Shown: piece after piece, positions 21,525-32,596 of the stretch
Position numbering within the stretch: position 1 is the first letter of the stretch
Layout: each line of letters starts with the position of its first letter
Source: Capronia americana
Taxonomy: Eukaryota > Ascomycota > Eurotiomycetes > Chaetothyriales > Herpotrichiellaceae
Length of the DNA: 64,000 nt
Assembly: GCA_016110215.1 (NCBI GenBank)
Contig: JADWQD010000002.1
Location: 434,001 to 498,000, forward strand
Direction of reading: 5' to 3'
Program-made: the position numbers and the translations under genes
The notes under the pieces: model-generated
The model's input: the letters and a program-made list of their open reading frames with translations, nothing else
The model's database searches: none
What the model was told of the DNA's origin: nothing

Positions 21525-23702
21525 GGTGGTCAGGTGGTCTATCGTTCAATCGGTTGAAGACGGTCGCTAGGACGCGAAAATGTCCGATTCAAAATCCTTC
21601 AGCTGCTGGCGGCAATGTAGGGAATGTGGAGGGTGGAAAGGACCTTCGACCCATGAGTTGACGTCTCGGTTAGAGCTCCGATTCAATGCCAGATGAAAGG
21701 CATCGGCACGGGATTGAAAAGAAGAAATGGCAACCCACCAGGACCTCTGGCTGGGCGAAGTTGGACAGCGTCTAACGTGAGGCCACACCGTGGGTGGACG
21801 TCTGATTTAACAGAAGAATTATTTCCTGGTGGCAGCGGTTTGGCGTGCAAACATAAGCGTCGACGACGATGATCGGGTTGTAGTCGGCCGCGCACAGATG
21901 GTCAGACCTTCACTACATCGAGCATAGGCGGGCGATCTGTCCATTGATAGTAATTGGCACGGAGAGCCTTTGTCAGTAAGCGGTAAGCTTTTCAGAATAA
22001 TCATAGCAGAAGGGGCCGGCTTGTCGCAGGCGCAGTATGCGATACCATTTTTGACGTCGCGAAGCAGGCGAAACGGGCCAAAGAAGCCCGTGTTGGCAGT
22101 GCCAGAGATCCAACCCACCAAGTCGCCGACTCGAGCGCGGCCGTCGGTCTGCAGTGATTTCAGCTCGTTGCTATATTGAACAAAACTGTCGAGGATTACT
22201 TCATGTATCATGCACGGCAAGATCATCGCGTCGATGGTCAAAGTAGCCGATTTTTCACGGCTAGAGATGCCCACGGATCGTGGGAATCGCGCAGTTGCAT
22301 CCTTCGCCGAGCGAATTCTGATGAGGAGTTGCCGCACGAAGCTAGAGCTGACGAGCTTGGGGCCATGTAAGCTTCACCTGGCGAGCCTCTTCGCCCCAAG
22401 GCCGGGCGGTCAAGGCCAATCTTGGGGTCCTAATAGACACATCGGAGACTTCGGTAACCCCAGAATCAATCCGCATGTGCGGCTAGATCGCTCGTGAGCA
22501 GAGTACGGATGGAGCTAACGGCGCAGCCCACTGCATACCGTGAAGCAGCGAGATCAAGCGACGACAAGTTCATGGCATTGTTACATCTTGGCTCGCACTT
22601 CGGTGTTTGACTTTCTCCTCCTGGATAGTGTCTGGAGACGGACAAATGGCTGCAGTAATAGGAAGGAGGAAAGAATCAATTACTTTACACACAGTACTGT
22701 ATGTAGCACTTCATGCGAGATTACGCTTTTTCGACAAGCTCGTCCATCTGGTAATGTGAATTGGGTGACACAAAAATGGCAATTCCCAGCCAGCCAGCCA
22801 GCCAGCGAAGCTCGCTTTCTCCGCAAACCCGATGGCGGCGATTAAGGTGGCCTGCCCCCTTCCGGGCTTCCACATGGCAACAGCTTAGCTGCAGTACGGA
22901 GCACGTAGAGCTGATCTTTTAGGCATAATACAGATAATATGCCTTTGAGGCTGACAGGTTGGTGCTTACGGCCTCCGCATTAACATATGTGCATATGTAT
23001 TTATGCTCTGGATTGATGGTGATGGTTTGATGATACTAGATATTTGGTTGCTGTGAAAGTACCTCGTACGAGGTACACTTTTTCCTGCTTTCATGCTCCG
23101 CCAAGCTCGCGTCAACAGTTTCGATTCACCATACGAAACAACTGTGAAGGCGCCGCGGCACCAAAGCCACCGAAGAGTGGGTTGCAGGAGGGTCAGGCAA
23201 GGCGCAGATGCCAAGGGCCTGGTGGCGTTGCGGCATCCCTTTCTGCTAAATTCAGCAGCAGCCAATTTCCCAGAGTGGACGGATTTCCCTTCCCAGGTGT
23301 CTCTCTCTCTTGGGCGTTCACCTTACCCAGGACAATCGTTCCAACGTCCGGGGAAGCGAGCAACACTCAAGAAAAACGTGTTCGAGCGTCCAGCAATACG
23401 CGGAAAACGGGATGGACGACAGATTCGGTAATGAACAGGTATTACGCAATGCTAGCTACAGTGGTCTAGCCAGCATCTCCTTGATGCGTCCAAATAATAT
23501 GCAAAGAAGTTCCCATTTTGAATCATGCAACTTCACAGCCCATGTACTGTTGCGGACAATTACAACACAGCTTCCCCTCGTATAGACCTCCCCAGACATG
23601 CTGCTATGTTCTTTGATATCAAGCAGGACTTCGCTGCAAATGCTGTGGCCATGGAACTCGTGACTGAAAAATGTTCAAAAGCGCGTCGTGAGATCAAACC
23701 GC
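21525..23702. other. 2.2 kb without a confident gene
   Basis: A - strand open frame at 21819-22337 (172 codons) has a fairly protein-like middle (VGDLVGWISGTANTGFFGPF) but no recognised family and no clear splice pattern. A short (CAGC)n run lies near 22788-22804. Confidence 0.35.
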
Positions 23703-24379
23703 TTATGCGATGACCAAAGCGGCGGCGGCAACGAGACCTGCAAGAGCGAAAGAACCAGCGTTGACGTTGGCGGCACCAGTGAAGGTGGCAGGGGCAACAC
23801 CAGTGGAAGAGCTGTGGACCATGTTAGCTTTTCACTTTTTCCCCAGCTGCGCGAAGAATGAGGAAATACTTACCCAGAGTACGACCAGACACCAGTTGTG
23901 GCAGCAGCAACGGGGGTTGAGGACCAGACACTAGTGCTTGCAGCGGCGACAGCGGTGGAGGTGGCCAAGGTGGTGCTTTCCCAGTCGCTCCATGTGTAGT
24001 CGGAAACGGGAGTGCTCGAGGCGGGCGAAACTGGCTTGCTGCTGGAGGTCACGGACCAATCGCCCCAGGTGCCGGAGTAGGTGCTGGTGGAAGCAGGCGC
24101 GACGGGCTTGGAGCTGGTGCTGCTGCTGACAGACCAGTCGCTCCAGGTCGGGTCCCAGGCGCCGCTGGTGCTGGTGACCTTGGCAGGGGAGGAGGTGGTG
24201 GAGGCCGAGACGCTCCAGTCGCTCCAGGTGTGGTCGGCGCCTGAACCACCCTTGTACGGGCAGTTGGTGACGGTCGGCTCGCACGAGGTGATGGTCACGT
24301 CGACAGTGTCGGTGATGGTGGTGGTGCCAGCGGAGGCGAGGGCAACGAAGCCGGCGGCGAGAACAATCGAGGTACGCAT
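23703..24379 (-). CDS. GPI-anchored Ser/Thr-rich cell-wall protein with WSDW repeats
   Basis: Two exons, 24379-23874 and 23811-23703 (62-nt intron), give 204 residues. The N terminus is a signal peptide (MRTSIVLAAGFVALASA). The mature part starts with a Thr-rich segment holding a Cys pair, then four imperfect repeats centred on TWSDWS, TWSDWS, TWGDWS and TWSDWE, spaced by Ser/Thr/Pro linkers. The C terminus (GAANVNAG then a hydrophobic tail ending VIA) is a typical GPI attachment signal. The protein should be exported, heavily O-mannosylated and anchored to membrane or wall glucan. The ATG at 24377-24379 is chosen because it opens the signal peptide directly; an upstream in-frame ATG adds ten polar residues. 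Confidence 0.8.
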
Positions 24380-26961
24380 CTTGTTTGATTTGGTGGTTTT
24401 CTGGTTCAAATTACCGAAATCGGAAGGATATCTTCGAAAAGCGAACGACGTGGACGTTTGGGTGAAACGAGTGTGGGCGAGTAGAACTCGAAAAGAATGG
24501 ACGACCGAGGGTCAAGGGTTTGCTTGGATACTGAAGTCACGGCTTGAGTATAGGAAAAGAGGGAAGATAGCAGCCCTGGGCATTTTGAGCTTCTTGTAGT
24601 ACACCCGCTAGCATGGGAGATTAGGAACACGGGACGAGGAGCCATGCGACCAACTGGAGCTAGACCAAACTGCTCAGCTTAATTTCCCCCAGCGCAGCCC
24701 ATCAGACACCATGTCTGCCACTCCCGTACAGCTGCAAGCCGAGTGTGGGAAACGACGAGAAAGCAAACAAGTGACAGGGGCTCGAATAGGGGAGCCACCA
24801 ATTACGGCTCAGGAGAGGCTCAAAAGGCTGAGGAAGGCTCAAATTAAGGCTTCGGGGCCTGCTGCAGGTACCATGACAGCGAGCCATTTAGAGCCGCTCC
24901 CTGCAAGCCACAGAGGGGCGCCGGCCAACGCTAGAAACATGGCATGACTGGGAATGGCATGGTGGCCCATCGTGGAGCTGATGAGCCGCCATCCTTTGGG
25001 AATGGCCGCACCTGAAGGTGAAAAGGAGCAGTTTAAATTTGGTGCGAGGCAGCCAACACGCGAGATGCAAGTCGCCTGTCGGTGACGCGCTGGCTCAAAG
25101 GAGACCCGGATTTCAGCAGGTTTTGCAATTTTCCCTTTGCGAGGGCTGACTGTGACATGAGCCAGACTCGGGAGTTTCACACTGCATCAGCTCAGGGGTT
25201 GGCGGGCGGCTCCCAATTCGTCCATTGCGGAGCCTCTATTGATGCGCTCCTCGCACAAAATGCCCACGTGGTGATCTCGCCATCATCTTTCCTCGTCCAG
25301 TACTGGGTAAATTGCTTACTCCTGTATCTCCGGCAACCTGAGGAACATGACAAGGCGGGGACTTCAATGATTGGGCTACCGTCGTCCCTGAATCGAGAAC
25401 CGGAAAGGTATATTGTCGCGTAGATTCCTCCAAGCACCCGAGGCAAGAAGTCGACATCGCGAAGAGTGACAGTATCATCCCCCAAGGTGCCCCGATGATG
25501 GCCGAACTCCCTTTTTTCTGGACGCGAAAGCTCTCTCCTCTCAGACCACCATCTGTTGCATATTCTGTCCGTCATGTCTAACTCTTGCCGGTGAAGATCG
25601 ATCAGCATCTGCCCCGTTGTGCGAGCTCTCTACGACCCTATCCCGCCACCAGCTAGTAGGCGTCGACGTGACGTGGTGCAGAGAAGCTGTGAATGCGACT
25701 GATTTCCATGGTCATCAAGGCACTCAGCCAGCTCGCTGACCTCCTTTTGGCAGGAGCGAACTGCTCTTGCAATCGCGCCAAAAACCGGCAGTTACTTCAC
25801 GGAGCGAATTGCTACATATGTTGATCCCGACCGAGATGCTGATCGGGAGAAAATTTAGACTGCGAGGTGAGCTAAACGACTACGTGTGCTCACCGTCGAT
25901 CCAGGAACTGGTTGTGCGGAGCGGGGGTGCCAAGGCCAAAGCAAGGTCGAGAACCCAGACGCTCGCATCGCCTCCGCCACTTCAATCGTACTTTCACCAC
26001 TTACTGTACTGTCAGTGCGATCTGAAGGTAGCCGTTGATTTCTGGAAGTGGTACGGGTAGGACAATCGGTGCCTCATGGCGTCATATTCTCACCGGATTT
26101 GGTGGGATTGAAAGTGGTGATGTTATGGCGTTTGACTTTTCCTCCGATTGGACGGAGGCCCTGCCGCTGCCTTCATCGTGTCTTTACGCGGAGACAGTTG
26201 AGGGAGAGCTGCTGGGCTGGGCTGGGCTGGTGCATTCGACCTCAGTAGGACGCTCTCATCTGCAGTACCTCTCGGCCATTCGCGTGGTTCCGTGGATGGT
26301 TCGTTGGGGAAGTTTTCAATAAGCCGGCGCCGATGCTGCGAACAGATGAAAATGAATAAATTTGTGGAGAAAGAAATGCCCCGGCATCGCAGAAGCAGCT
26401 CGCCTTGCAGGGGTCGAGCAGGATAAACGACCCGGAGCAATCACGTACATCATGGCATTGGTGGCATGGCTTCATCGGAGCTGTCACCACGTACCCATTT
26501 TGTTCGTACAACTCTCAGAGCTCTTGTGGAGTCGTTCTGGGTGCTTACCAGCCTCACCATGTCCTCGAGGCATCATTGACTACGTCACGGACTCAAAAGC
26601 TCTATTCTGCAACTTCTCATGGCCCTCGTACGCGGACCTTTGGACCGGACATGCTGATGCGGCGTGGCCATGACAGGTGCATTGCCCGGTTGCGAATGCA
26701 TCGTGCCGAATAACAGGGAGAGCTTCGCGGCTGCGTGACGGAAATGCACTCCAGAGATTCCACACGCATCTTGCCGGCCTCCACCATCTGGACGGATGTG
26801 GATGAGGTGGCCGGACGCTTTCGGTAGGGATTGAGGTCATCACCAGCGCTGAAAGGTTCGGTTGCTGAAGGATATATTTGGGAAAAGAACTCCAGGGCGC
26901 TGAAAGAAGTTCTGCCCTTCTCTCTTGCAATCCGTCCATCACCTCCGTTCCTGTCGCCAAG
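24380..26961. other. 2.6 kb intergenic, no confident gene
   Basis: A - strand open frame at 25192-25608 (138 codons) contains plausible stretches (DFLPRVLGGIYATIYLSG) but matches nothing recognised. The last few hundred bases hold the promoter of the Rds1-like gene. Confidence 0.35.
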
Positions 26962-28485
26962 ATGAAGTCCTACGCAGGTCTTCTATTGAGCTTCGGCGCT
27001 CTTACAGTGGCTGCCCCTGCACCTCAAGTCACACTTACACCTTTGAGCGTCCCGGCTCCCCCCCTCCGCAGCAGCGAGGTGACGGGTCCGACTTCTCACG
27101 GCCCATACAACGGTCCAGCACCGACAGTCACTGGTGCTTTGTCGGCACCTGCAGCCGCTCTGACTGCGGCGCCTGGGCCTCTGCCACCCATCACCTACAC
27201 CAACAACAATGGTTTGCTCCAGGCTGGGTACGAACCGGTCCCCTATCAGCCAGCTGGCGGCCAGGGCACGAATGGAACCATCCCGTACTATCACCCATTG
27301 TCGGACTTCGACTACCAGTCCTTGACACTCGCTCTGTACCAGGAGTGGATTGAGCTCGATCTCTTCCACAACGGTCTTGCTCGATTCTCCGTCGCAGATT
27401 TTGAGGCCGCTGGGTTGACCGCCGAGGATCGTTTCTTGATCCAGTTTATGGCGGATCAGGAGACCGGCCATGCGACTTTGCTCAGCAACATTCTGGGACC
27501 TGCGGTATGTTGTCACCTCCTCCAGGGCAAGGCATTCGAGAAATGAAATCTCCTCGCTGACACACAGGAATCAGGCCCCCCCTCAGTGCACGTACAACTA
27601 CCCCTTCACGAACGTGCGCGAGTTCATCGACTTCAACCAGAAGTTGACGCGCTTTGGCGAGAGCGGCGTCTACGGTTTCCTCGGCCACTTGGATTCCCGC
27701 GAGTCCGCGACCCTCCTTCTCGAGTCCATCGTCACGGAGGCTCGCCAGCAGATGATTTTCCGTCAATTCAACGGACTGTTCCCCATGTCGTTGTGGTTCG
27801 TCCCCGGCATCCCCCAGTCATGGGCATGGACACTGCTTGCGCCTTACATCTCCAGCTGCCCTGCCAACACCACGCGCCTGGCGTGGCAGAACTTCCCACC
27901 GCTCACCATTGTCAACCAACCCAACCCGGCGAAGATCAACCCCAACATTGGCCCCGTGGACAACACCACCGGCTCGGACCCGCTCAGCACAAGTGGGATT
28001 CAGAACAGCAACCTGTGCGCGAACAGCAACAACGCCGCCGAAGATTGCGGTCCCGCCATCAGCCAGAACAAGTCAATCCCGCTCTCGTACCCTGGCCGGC
28101 CCATCCAGCTCTCGTGGGGTAATGTCAACCAGACCGTCGGCCCCAACAATAGCTACGTGACGTCGCGGAGTTCCCTTGCCGATGCCCCCCGCTACGCGCT
28201 GTTCGTCTCGCAGCTCAACGCCACATACGTGCCACTAGTCAACATCAGCGGCAACACCGGCTTTGTCGTCCAGCCCAATGCGTCGGTATTTGCCAACGAC
28301 CCGGCCGTCAACGACACCAGCTTCATCGCCGTGACTAGTCAGAATCCTTACGTCACGCCGTTCAACCTGTCGCTTGTGAATCCGTAAGTTTTTGGCATTT
28401 ACGCTCGGTTTCCGTGAGAGCCGATAGCTAATATTTGGTTTCCAGATACGTCTATGCCGGCCCTGCTTTGTACCAGTCCGGTTGA
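26962..28485 (+). CDS. Rds1-like secreted protein with ferritin-like domain
   Basis: Three exons (26962-27504, 27575-28383, 28446-28485) give 463 residues. The signal peptide is MKSYAGLLLSFGALTVAAPAP. A Pro/Ala/Thr-rich linker follows, then a ferritin-like (Ferritin_2) four-helix region. It carries DYQSLTLALYQEWIELDLFH and MADQETGHATLL, and in the second half LESIVTEARQQMIFRQF; the spaced Glu and His residues suit a di-metal site. N-glycosylation sequons are frequent in the C-terminal half. The family includes S. pombe Rds1, induced by stress and nutrient limitation, but its chemistry is not established. The final exon adds only 13 residues. Splice signals are good at each junction. Confidence 0.85.
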
Positions 28486-28943
28486 AGTGTTGCGCCAGGA
28501 TTGAAAAAGGGAGAGAGGTAAGGTGTGGAGGTAATATAATGTGCGATGCTTCAGAATGAAATGATTAGCATGCACCACCGGGCGCGGCGAAAGAGATCAG
28601 TAGAAATGGACATGAAGCGAAGCGACCTGGGAAAATGGAGAATGAATGTAACGTGTCGAATACCACACACTACCTGTACAGAATGATAGCTTCGCAAAAG
28701 GTTAATGTAATGTCTCGTTACGCCATCAATTTTTTGCAGTCGTTTCGTTGGTCTTTCAAAGCGCGACCCCGACGGCCGAATTGTGTTGCATTGCATTCAT
28801 CAGTCATGTCATTATCATACCGCCCGTTATACTGACCATCGAGCTAGGCTTCAGTGGTAACAATCTATGCCTGCTTGTCCCTCGGCCGGCGTTTCGAACA
28901 GCTTAATTGTCGTTCTTTCATATCACCATCAAAATCATACCTA
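28486..28943. other. convergent intergenic region
   Basis: Holds the 3' ends of the Rds1-like gene and the GH16-like gene. No coding frame is recognised. Confidence 0.4.
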
Positions 28944-30213
28944 TCATATCATGTCTCCCTCCCTGACCCAGGCCCAATCCCTCTCGAAGCGCGCCCATCC
29001 CCCCTCGGGCTCTTCGACCATCTTCATCTCGTGCACGACGAAATCATAGCCTCCCTCGCGAGGCACCTGGCCCTGACACACATTCCCGCCCATGGCGATG
29101 TTCAGCAACACGACAAAGTCCTCCAACGGCCTGTTCATGTCGTGCGGGATCGGCGCCTTCATCACGGCCTGCCCGTCAATCCACCAGACCATGCGCCCAC
29201 CCCTGCCAGCAGTGCCGTCCTGGTGCCACGCGAACTCGAACCGCACGGGCCGCCCGGTCTGCATGCCCTGCACGGGGGTGGCCACGACGCGGTGCTTGGC
29301 CTTGTCCTCGGGCGAGTAGAAGCCCCAGTGCAGGCACGAGTGGTTGACGGCGTCGCCGTTCCAGGTCTCGGCGATGTCGACCTCGCCGTCCGTCGGCCAC
29401 GTGAAGGGTTCGTACGGCAGGAGCCAGAACGCCGGCCAGATCCCCGACGCGCAGGGCAGGCTGAGGCTCGCGACGAGGCTGCCGCTCCGCCGCGCCAGGC
29501 GTTGGCGCGACACTAGTCGTGCTGAGGTGTATTTCTTGCTGGGGTCGGGGTGGGACGGCGTCGAGATGGCGCGCAGGACGAGAAGGTTGTTGGGCGTGCT
29601 GGTTGGGGCGGATTGAATGAGCTCGTTTCACACACGCGAGAATATTCAGAAATGGAGTGGGGAGGGAGGTAAGGACATGCATGCAGCATCAGCATCAGGC
29701 GTCAGGTACATATCAGGTATCAGACAATAGATACCAGATACATATCCGAGTAGCCATGGCTGTAGGATACCTGGCTTCCCACGACGCCAAGGCTCCACGC
29801 GTTTCGAGGCTCACACCGCGATTGACAGAGAAATAAATCCATGCAAACATGCAAACTTACTAGAACGAATTGCTTCCCTCGGCTGTATAATGCTGCATCT
29901 CGTTGTTGCCCCACCCGTTGTTATTCCCCAGTTTGTGTTCCCATTCCTGGCTGACTGGCGTGGCCGGATCGAACCGCGGCTGCCAGTAGACCTTCGGCTG
30001 CGGCGGAAGCGGTTGTTGACCCGGCGGTCCTCCTTGGGCCTGGAAGTTGGGATGTGTTGACTGCGGGAGCGGCGGGGGCTGCTGGTACTGAGCTGGATAT
30101 TGTTGTTGTTGATGTTGTTGCTGTTGCTGGTGGTTGCCGAGAAGTTGCTGGCCCTGTTTCTGGAGGTCTTTGACCTGTGACTTGATGTCGGAGAGGAGGT
30201 TCTTGAACGGCAT
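28944..30213 (-). CDS. GH16-family glycoside hydrolase-like protein without signal peptide
   Basis: Two exons, 30213-29861 and 29598-28944 (262-nt intron), give 335 residues. The GH16 fold is clear: YWQPRFDPATPVSQEWEHKLG, the strand motif YTSARLVS restored across the splice, SGIWPAFWLLP and the catalytic motif DGEVDIAE, in which the first Glu is the usual nucleophile and the last Glu the acid/base. LHWGFYSPED follows, and FVVLLNIAMGG near the end. GH16 enzymes cut beta-1,3/1,4 glucans. The N terminus is unusual: no signal peptide but a short amphipathic helix (FKNLLSDIKSQVKDLQKQG), then Gln- and Pro-rich low complexity. The protein may stay inside the cell or leave by an unconventional route. 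The start is the only ATG before the helix that fits. Confidence 0.85.
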
Positions 30214-30688
30214 GGCTGATATTTGAAGGACGGCCTGGTGATTGTGCAGGGGGGGAGGGGTTGTTGAGGTTGTTGATAAAAAGATCGGGCATCTGCCTTT
30301 CACAAATAACCGGGTTGGCAGCGCTTGGGGGTGACGTATGCCCTGCTAAACGAGCGCCACGGGACGCGCCGGGGGATTGAGGGGCCAAGCAACCTGTTTC
30401 GACACCAATGCCCTGACTAGCTGTTGATGGAGGGCGCTGGGAGGAGTAGCCCTCTCATTTACATGCTCGCCATCATGGTGACATGGAGTTGTGAAGCTCC
30501 TGAAGGCAACGAGTCAAGGGGACATGGGGCCAGAACAGGATGCGAAGTTTGATTCATTCAGTCGCGATATGCGACGACAGAGCGTACGCGCTCGTCAGTG
30601 GTGCCTTCAACAGAGCACGAGAACAGGACACAAACTGTCGGGCCATCCGGCCACCTTGTACACAGGGCAAACAATCTCTTCAATCGCC
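30214..30688. other. short intergenic region
   Basis: About 475 bp between the GH16-like gene promoter and the 3' end of the Cys-rich gene. Nothing recognised. Confidence 0.4.
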
Positions 30689-31114
30689 CTACTTGGCCTC
30701 CTTGTCCGCAGCTTGCTCCGCCGCCATCACGCCCCAGCGACGGAGGACAGCTTCCTCGGCCGCACGACGAAGCTTCTCCCTCTCCTCTGCTGTGAGCCCA
30801 TCAAGTGGGTCGGAGCCCACGTCCTCCTCCTCAACACCCTCCCCATCCTCTGCCTCCAGCTCCCAGGCCTCCTTCTGTGGCGCCCCAGCCACACCCTCAG
30901 TAACGAGCCATGGCTCGCGGAAAACCAGCGCGTTCAGCTCCTGGATGGCGCCGACAATCGTCATACAGGTGTGGCAGCGCTTGAGCTTGTGACCCCAAGG
31001 CTCCTCCTCTTCGACGTTGCACCAGCGGCGTCCTCCATCGTAGTTGTCCAGGAATTCTCTGCAGTAGTCGTACTGTCCGCGCTTGCAGGCGTCACACTTG
31101 TACTTGAAACACAT
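30689..31114 (-). CDS. small Cys-rich hypothetical protein
   Basis: From ATG at 31112-31114 the frame encodes 142 residues. The first ~55 contain a regular cysteine pattern: MCFKYKCDACKRG, then YCREF, WCNVEEEE, and RCHTCM. Two CxxC units and separated single Cys suggest a small zinc-binding module. The rest is acidic and helical (LTAEEREKLRRAAEEAVLRR). No signal peptide or membrane segment is present. Upstream in-frame codons exist (to 31150) but overlap the next gene; the chosen ATG starts directly at the Cys module. I do not recognise the family. Confidence 0.6.
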   Translation of the reverse strand: MCFKYKCDACKRGQYDYCREFLDNYDGGRRWCNVEEEEPWGHKLKRCHTCMTIVGAIQELNALVFREPWLVTEGVAGAPQKEAWELEAEDGEGVEEEDVGSDPLDGLTAEEREKLRRAAEEAVLRRWGVMAAEQAADKEAK

Positions 31115-31136
31115 GTTGTTGTTGCTTGATGATGCG

Positions 31137-31812
31137 TCAAGTGTCTTCAACCACGTTGTACCACAAGATCGTGCAGGTGTCGTATTGGCGGTAGAGCTCG
31201 TTCAGGCTTGGTGGCGCTGGTGTGGCTGTCTCGAAAGAGCTGAAGAATTGCTGTGACAGTTCGTGGAGCACGGCTGTGGTGATGTCTTGATAAAACAGGT
31301 CGCGCGGAACGACAGAAGTCGGAGTGTCTGAGGCAGAAGGTTTCCAGGCTCTGAAAGCGCCTTTGATGATGATTTGTCTGAGTTTGTTCTTGAGGGTTGC
31401 CCGGCAGACGGGAGAGGAGCTGAAGACGAAGACGAACTTCTGCAGAGTCGCGTCGGATCTTGGTTGGCCTTCACAGTTCGTGGGTGCCAAGAGGGTACGG
31501 TACAAATTTGAGAGCATTGTCCCAGACCGGTAGCCCAAGCGAGGCCCCTTTCCTTCTCGCACTGTGGTCTGTCTCATCCTGACTGAATGACGAAGTTTCT
31601 GGAAGTAGCTTGGACACAGAACAGAGGAATGGTTGCCAGTGAGGGCTTCAGGCCTGCCCACAGCGTTAAGTCGGAGTTCGAGGTCTACGTCTCTGTTGGT
31701 GATATTGTGATGAGAATGAGTAGCGTAAGAAGCCTCTGAGCAAGAGCAGAGCTTTGAGGAACAAGTGTTTGTACTCTCCGCGTCGAAGACGACGGACTGT
31801 AGCCGGCGACAT
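31137..31812 (-). CDS. hypothetical basic protein, gene model uncertain
   Basis: The 3' exon (ending 31137) encodes about 170 residues with coherent stretches such as LYRTLLAP, KFVFVFSSSPVCRATLKN and LNELYRQYDTCTILWYN. Upstream, in another frame, ATG at 31810-31812 opens MSPATVRRLRRGEYKHLFLK. A 43-nt intron with donor GTAGAC and acceptor CTGAAG would join the two frames. That intron is short, so the model is tentative. A basic amphipathic N terminus could suit mitochondrial targeting. No family is recognised. The gene runs towards the Cys-rich gene with only ~20 bp between coding regions. Confidence 0.4.
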
Positions 31813-32087
31813 CGTCGCTGAGTCGTTCGTCAACGACGTCGACCAATCCCGTCGCTGGCAACGCCAGCAGTGAGGTCTTTCAAGCACATGGATCATCCCT
31901 CATTCCTTCTTCATCTTCAACAAGACCGTAACAGCACCGCCCATCCAGAAGACCGTCTGTAGAAGTGGACGCTGCCTCAAAACCCAAGGTTTGTCCCACC
32001 ATAGGCGCCATTGTTGCGGTGGACAAGATACTGACAGCAATTTAAATCTTTCAGGACAGAATCGACGACAACAGATAAAACGCCGCC

Positions 32088-32341
32088 ATGACGTCTCAGC
32101 AAGAAATTCCCCAAACTGAGGATCAGGAGGAGCCACGGTGCGAGGGCTGCCAGGTCTGGGGTCATCCACACATTGTCGAGAAGCCTGCCTGGTGGTATGA
32201 GCCCGTTGATGAGTCCTCAAGCAGCTCGGACGACGCCATGATGCAACAGGCCTACTTAGAACCGTTGACAGCCTCACAAGAATCGGTGGTGGTTTCTCAG
32301 ATGGCGAGGGAGGAAGAGGAGCACAGAGAGGCACAAGAAGT
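32088..32341 (+). CDS. small open frame upstream of ATG29 (tentative exon or short gene)
   Basis: The ATG at 32088 opens a frame whose first ~85 residues look coding: PRCEGCQVWGHPHIVEKPAW, a poly-Ser/Asp run and MAREEEEHREAQE. A GTGAGC donor follows directly at 32342. Beyond it the frame becomes Arg/Ser-rich and overlaps the start of ATG29 out of frame. It may be a short independent gene, an upstream ORF in the ATG29 leader, or the first exon of a gene whose later exons I could not place. Confidence 0.35.
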
Positions 32342-32596
32342 GAGCTACACTCCCTGCACGCCCAGACCAAGTGTGGCGCCATTGCGTCATTGGTCGTTGC
32401 GCCACAGCGTGTCCAGCCACACATCGACATGGCGCCTGATCTGGTGTCGACGACGTCCTTTCATTATCTCCCACCCAGACATCGTCCTTCATCGTCATCT
32501 AGCACGCTGCAACGCTGTGGAAAACGCTAATCCAGTTGATAGCCACCAGGATCCCTTGTCGAGAGCGACCTCTCCTCGGCCAGTTACACCACCGCC

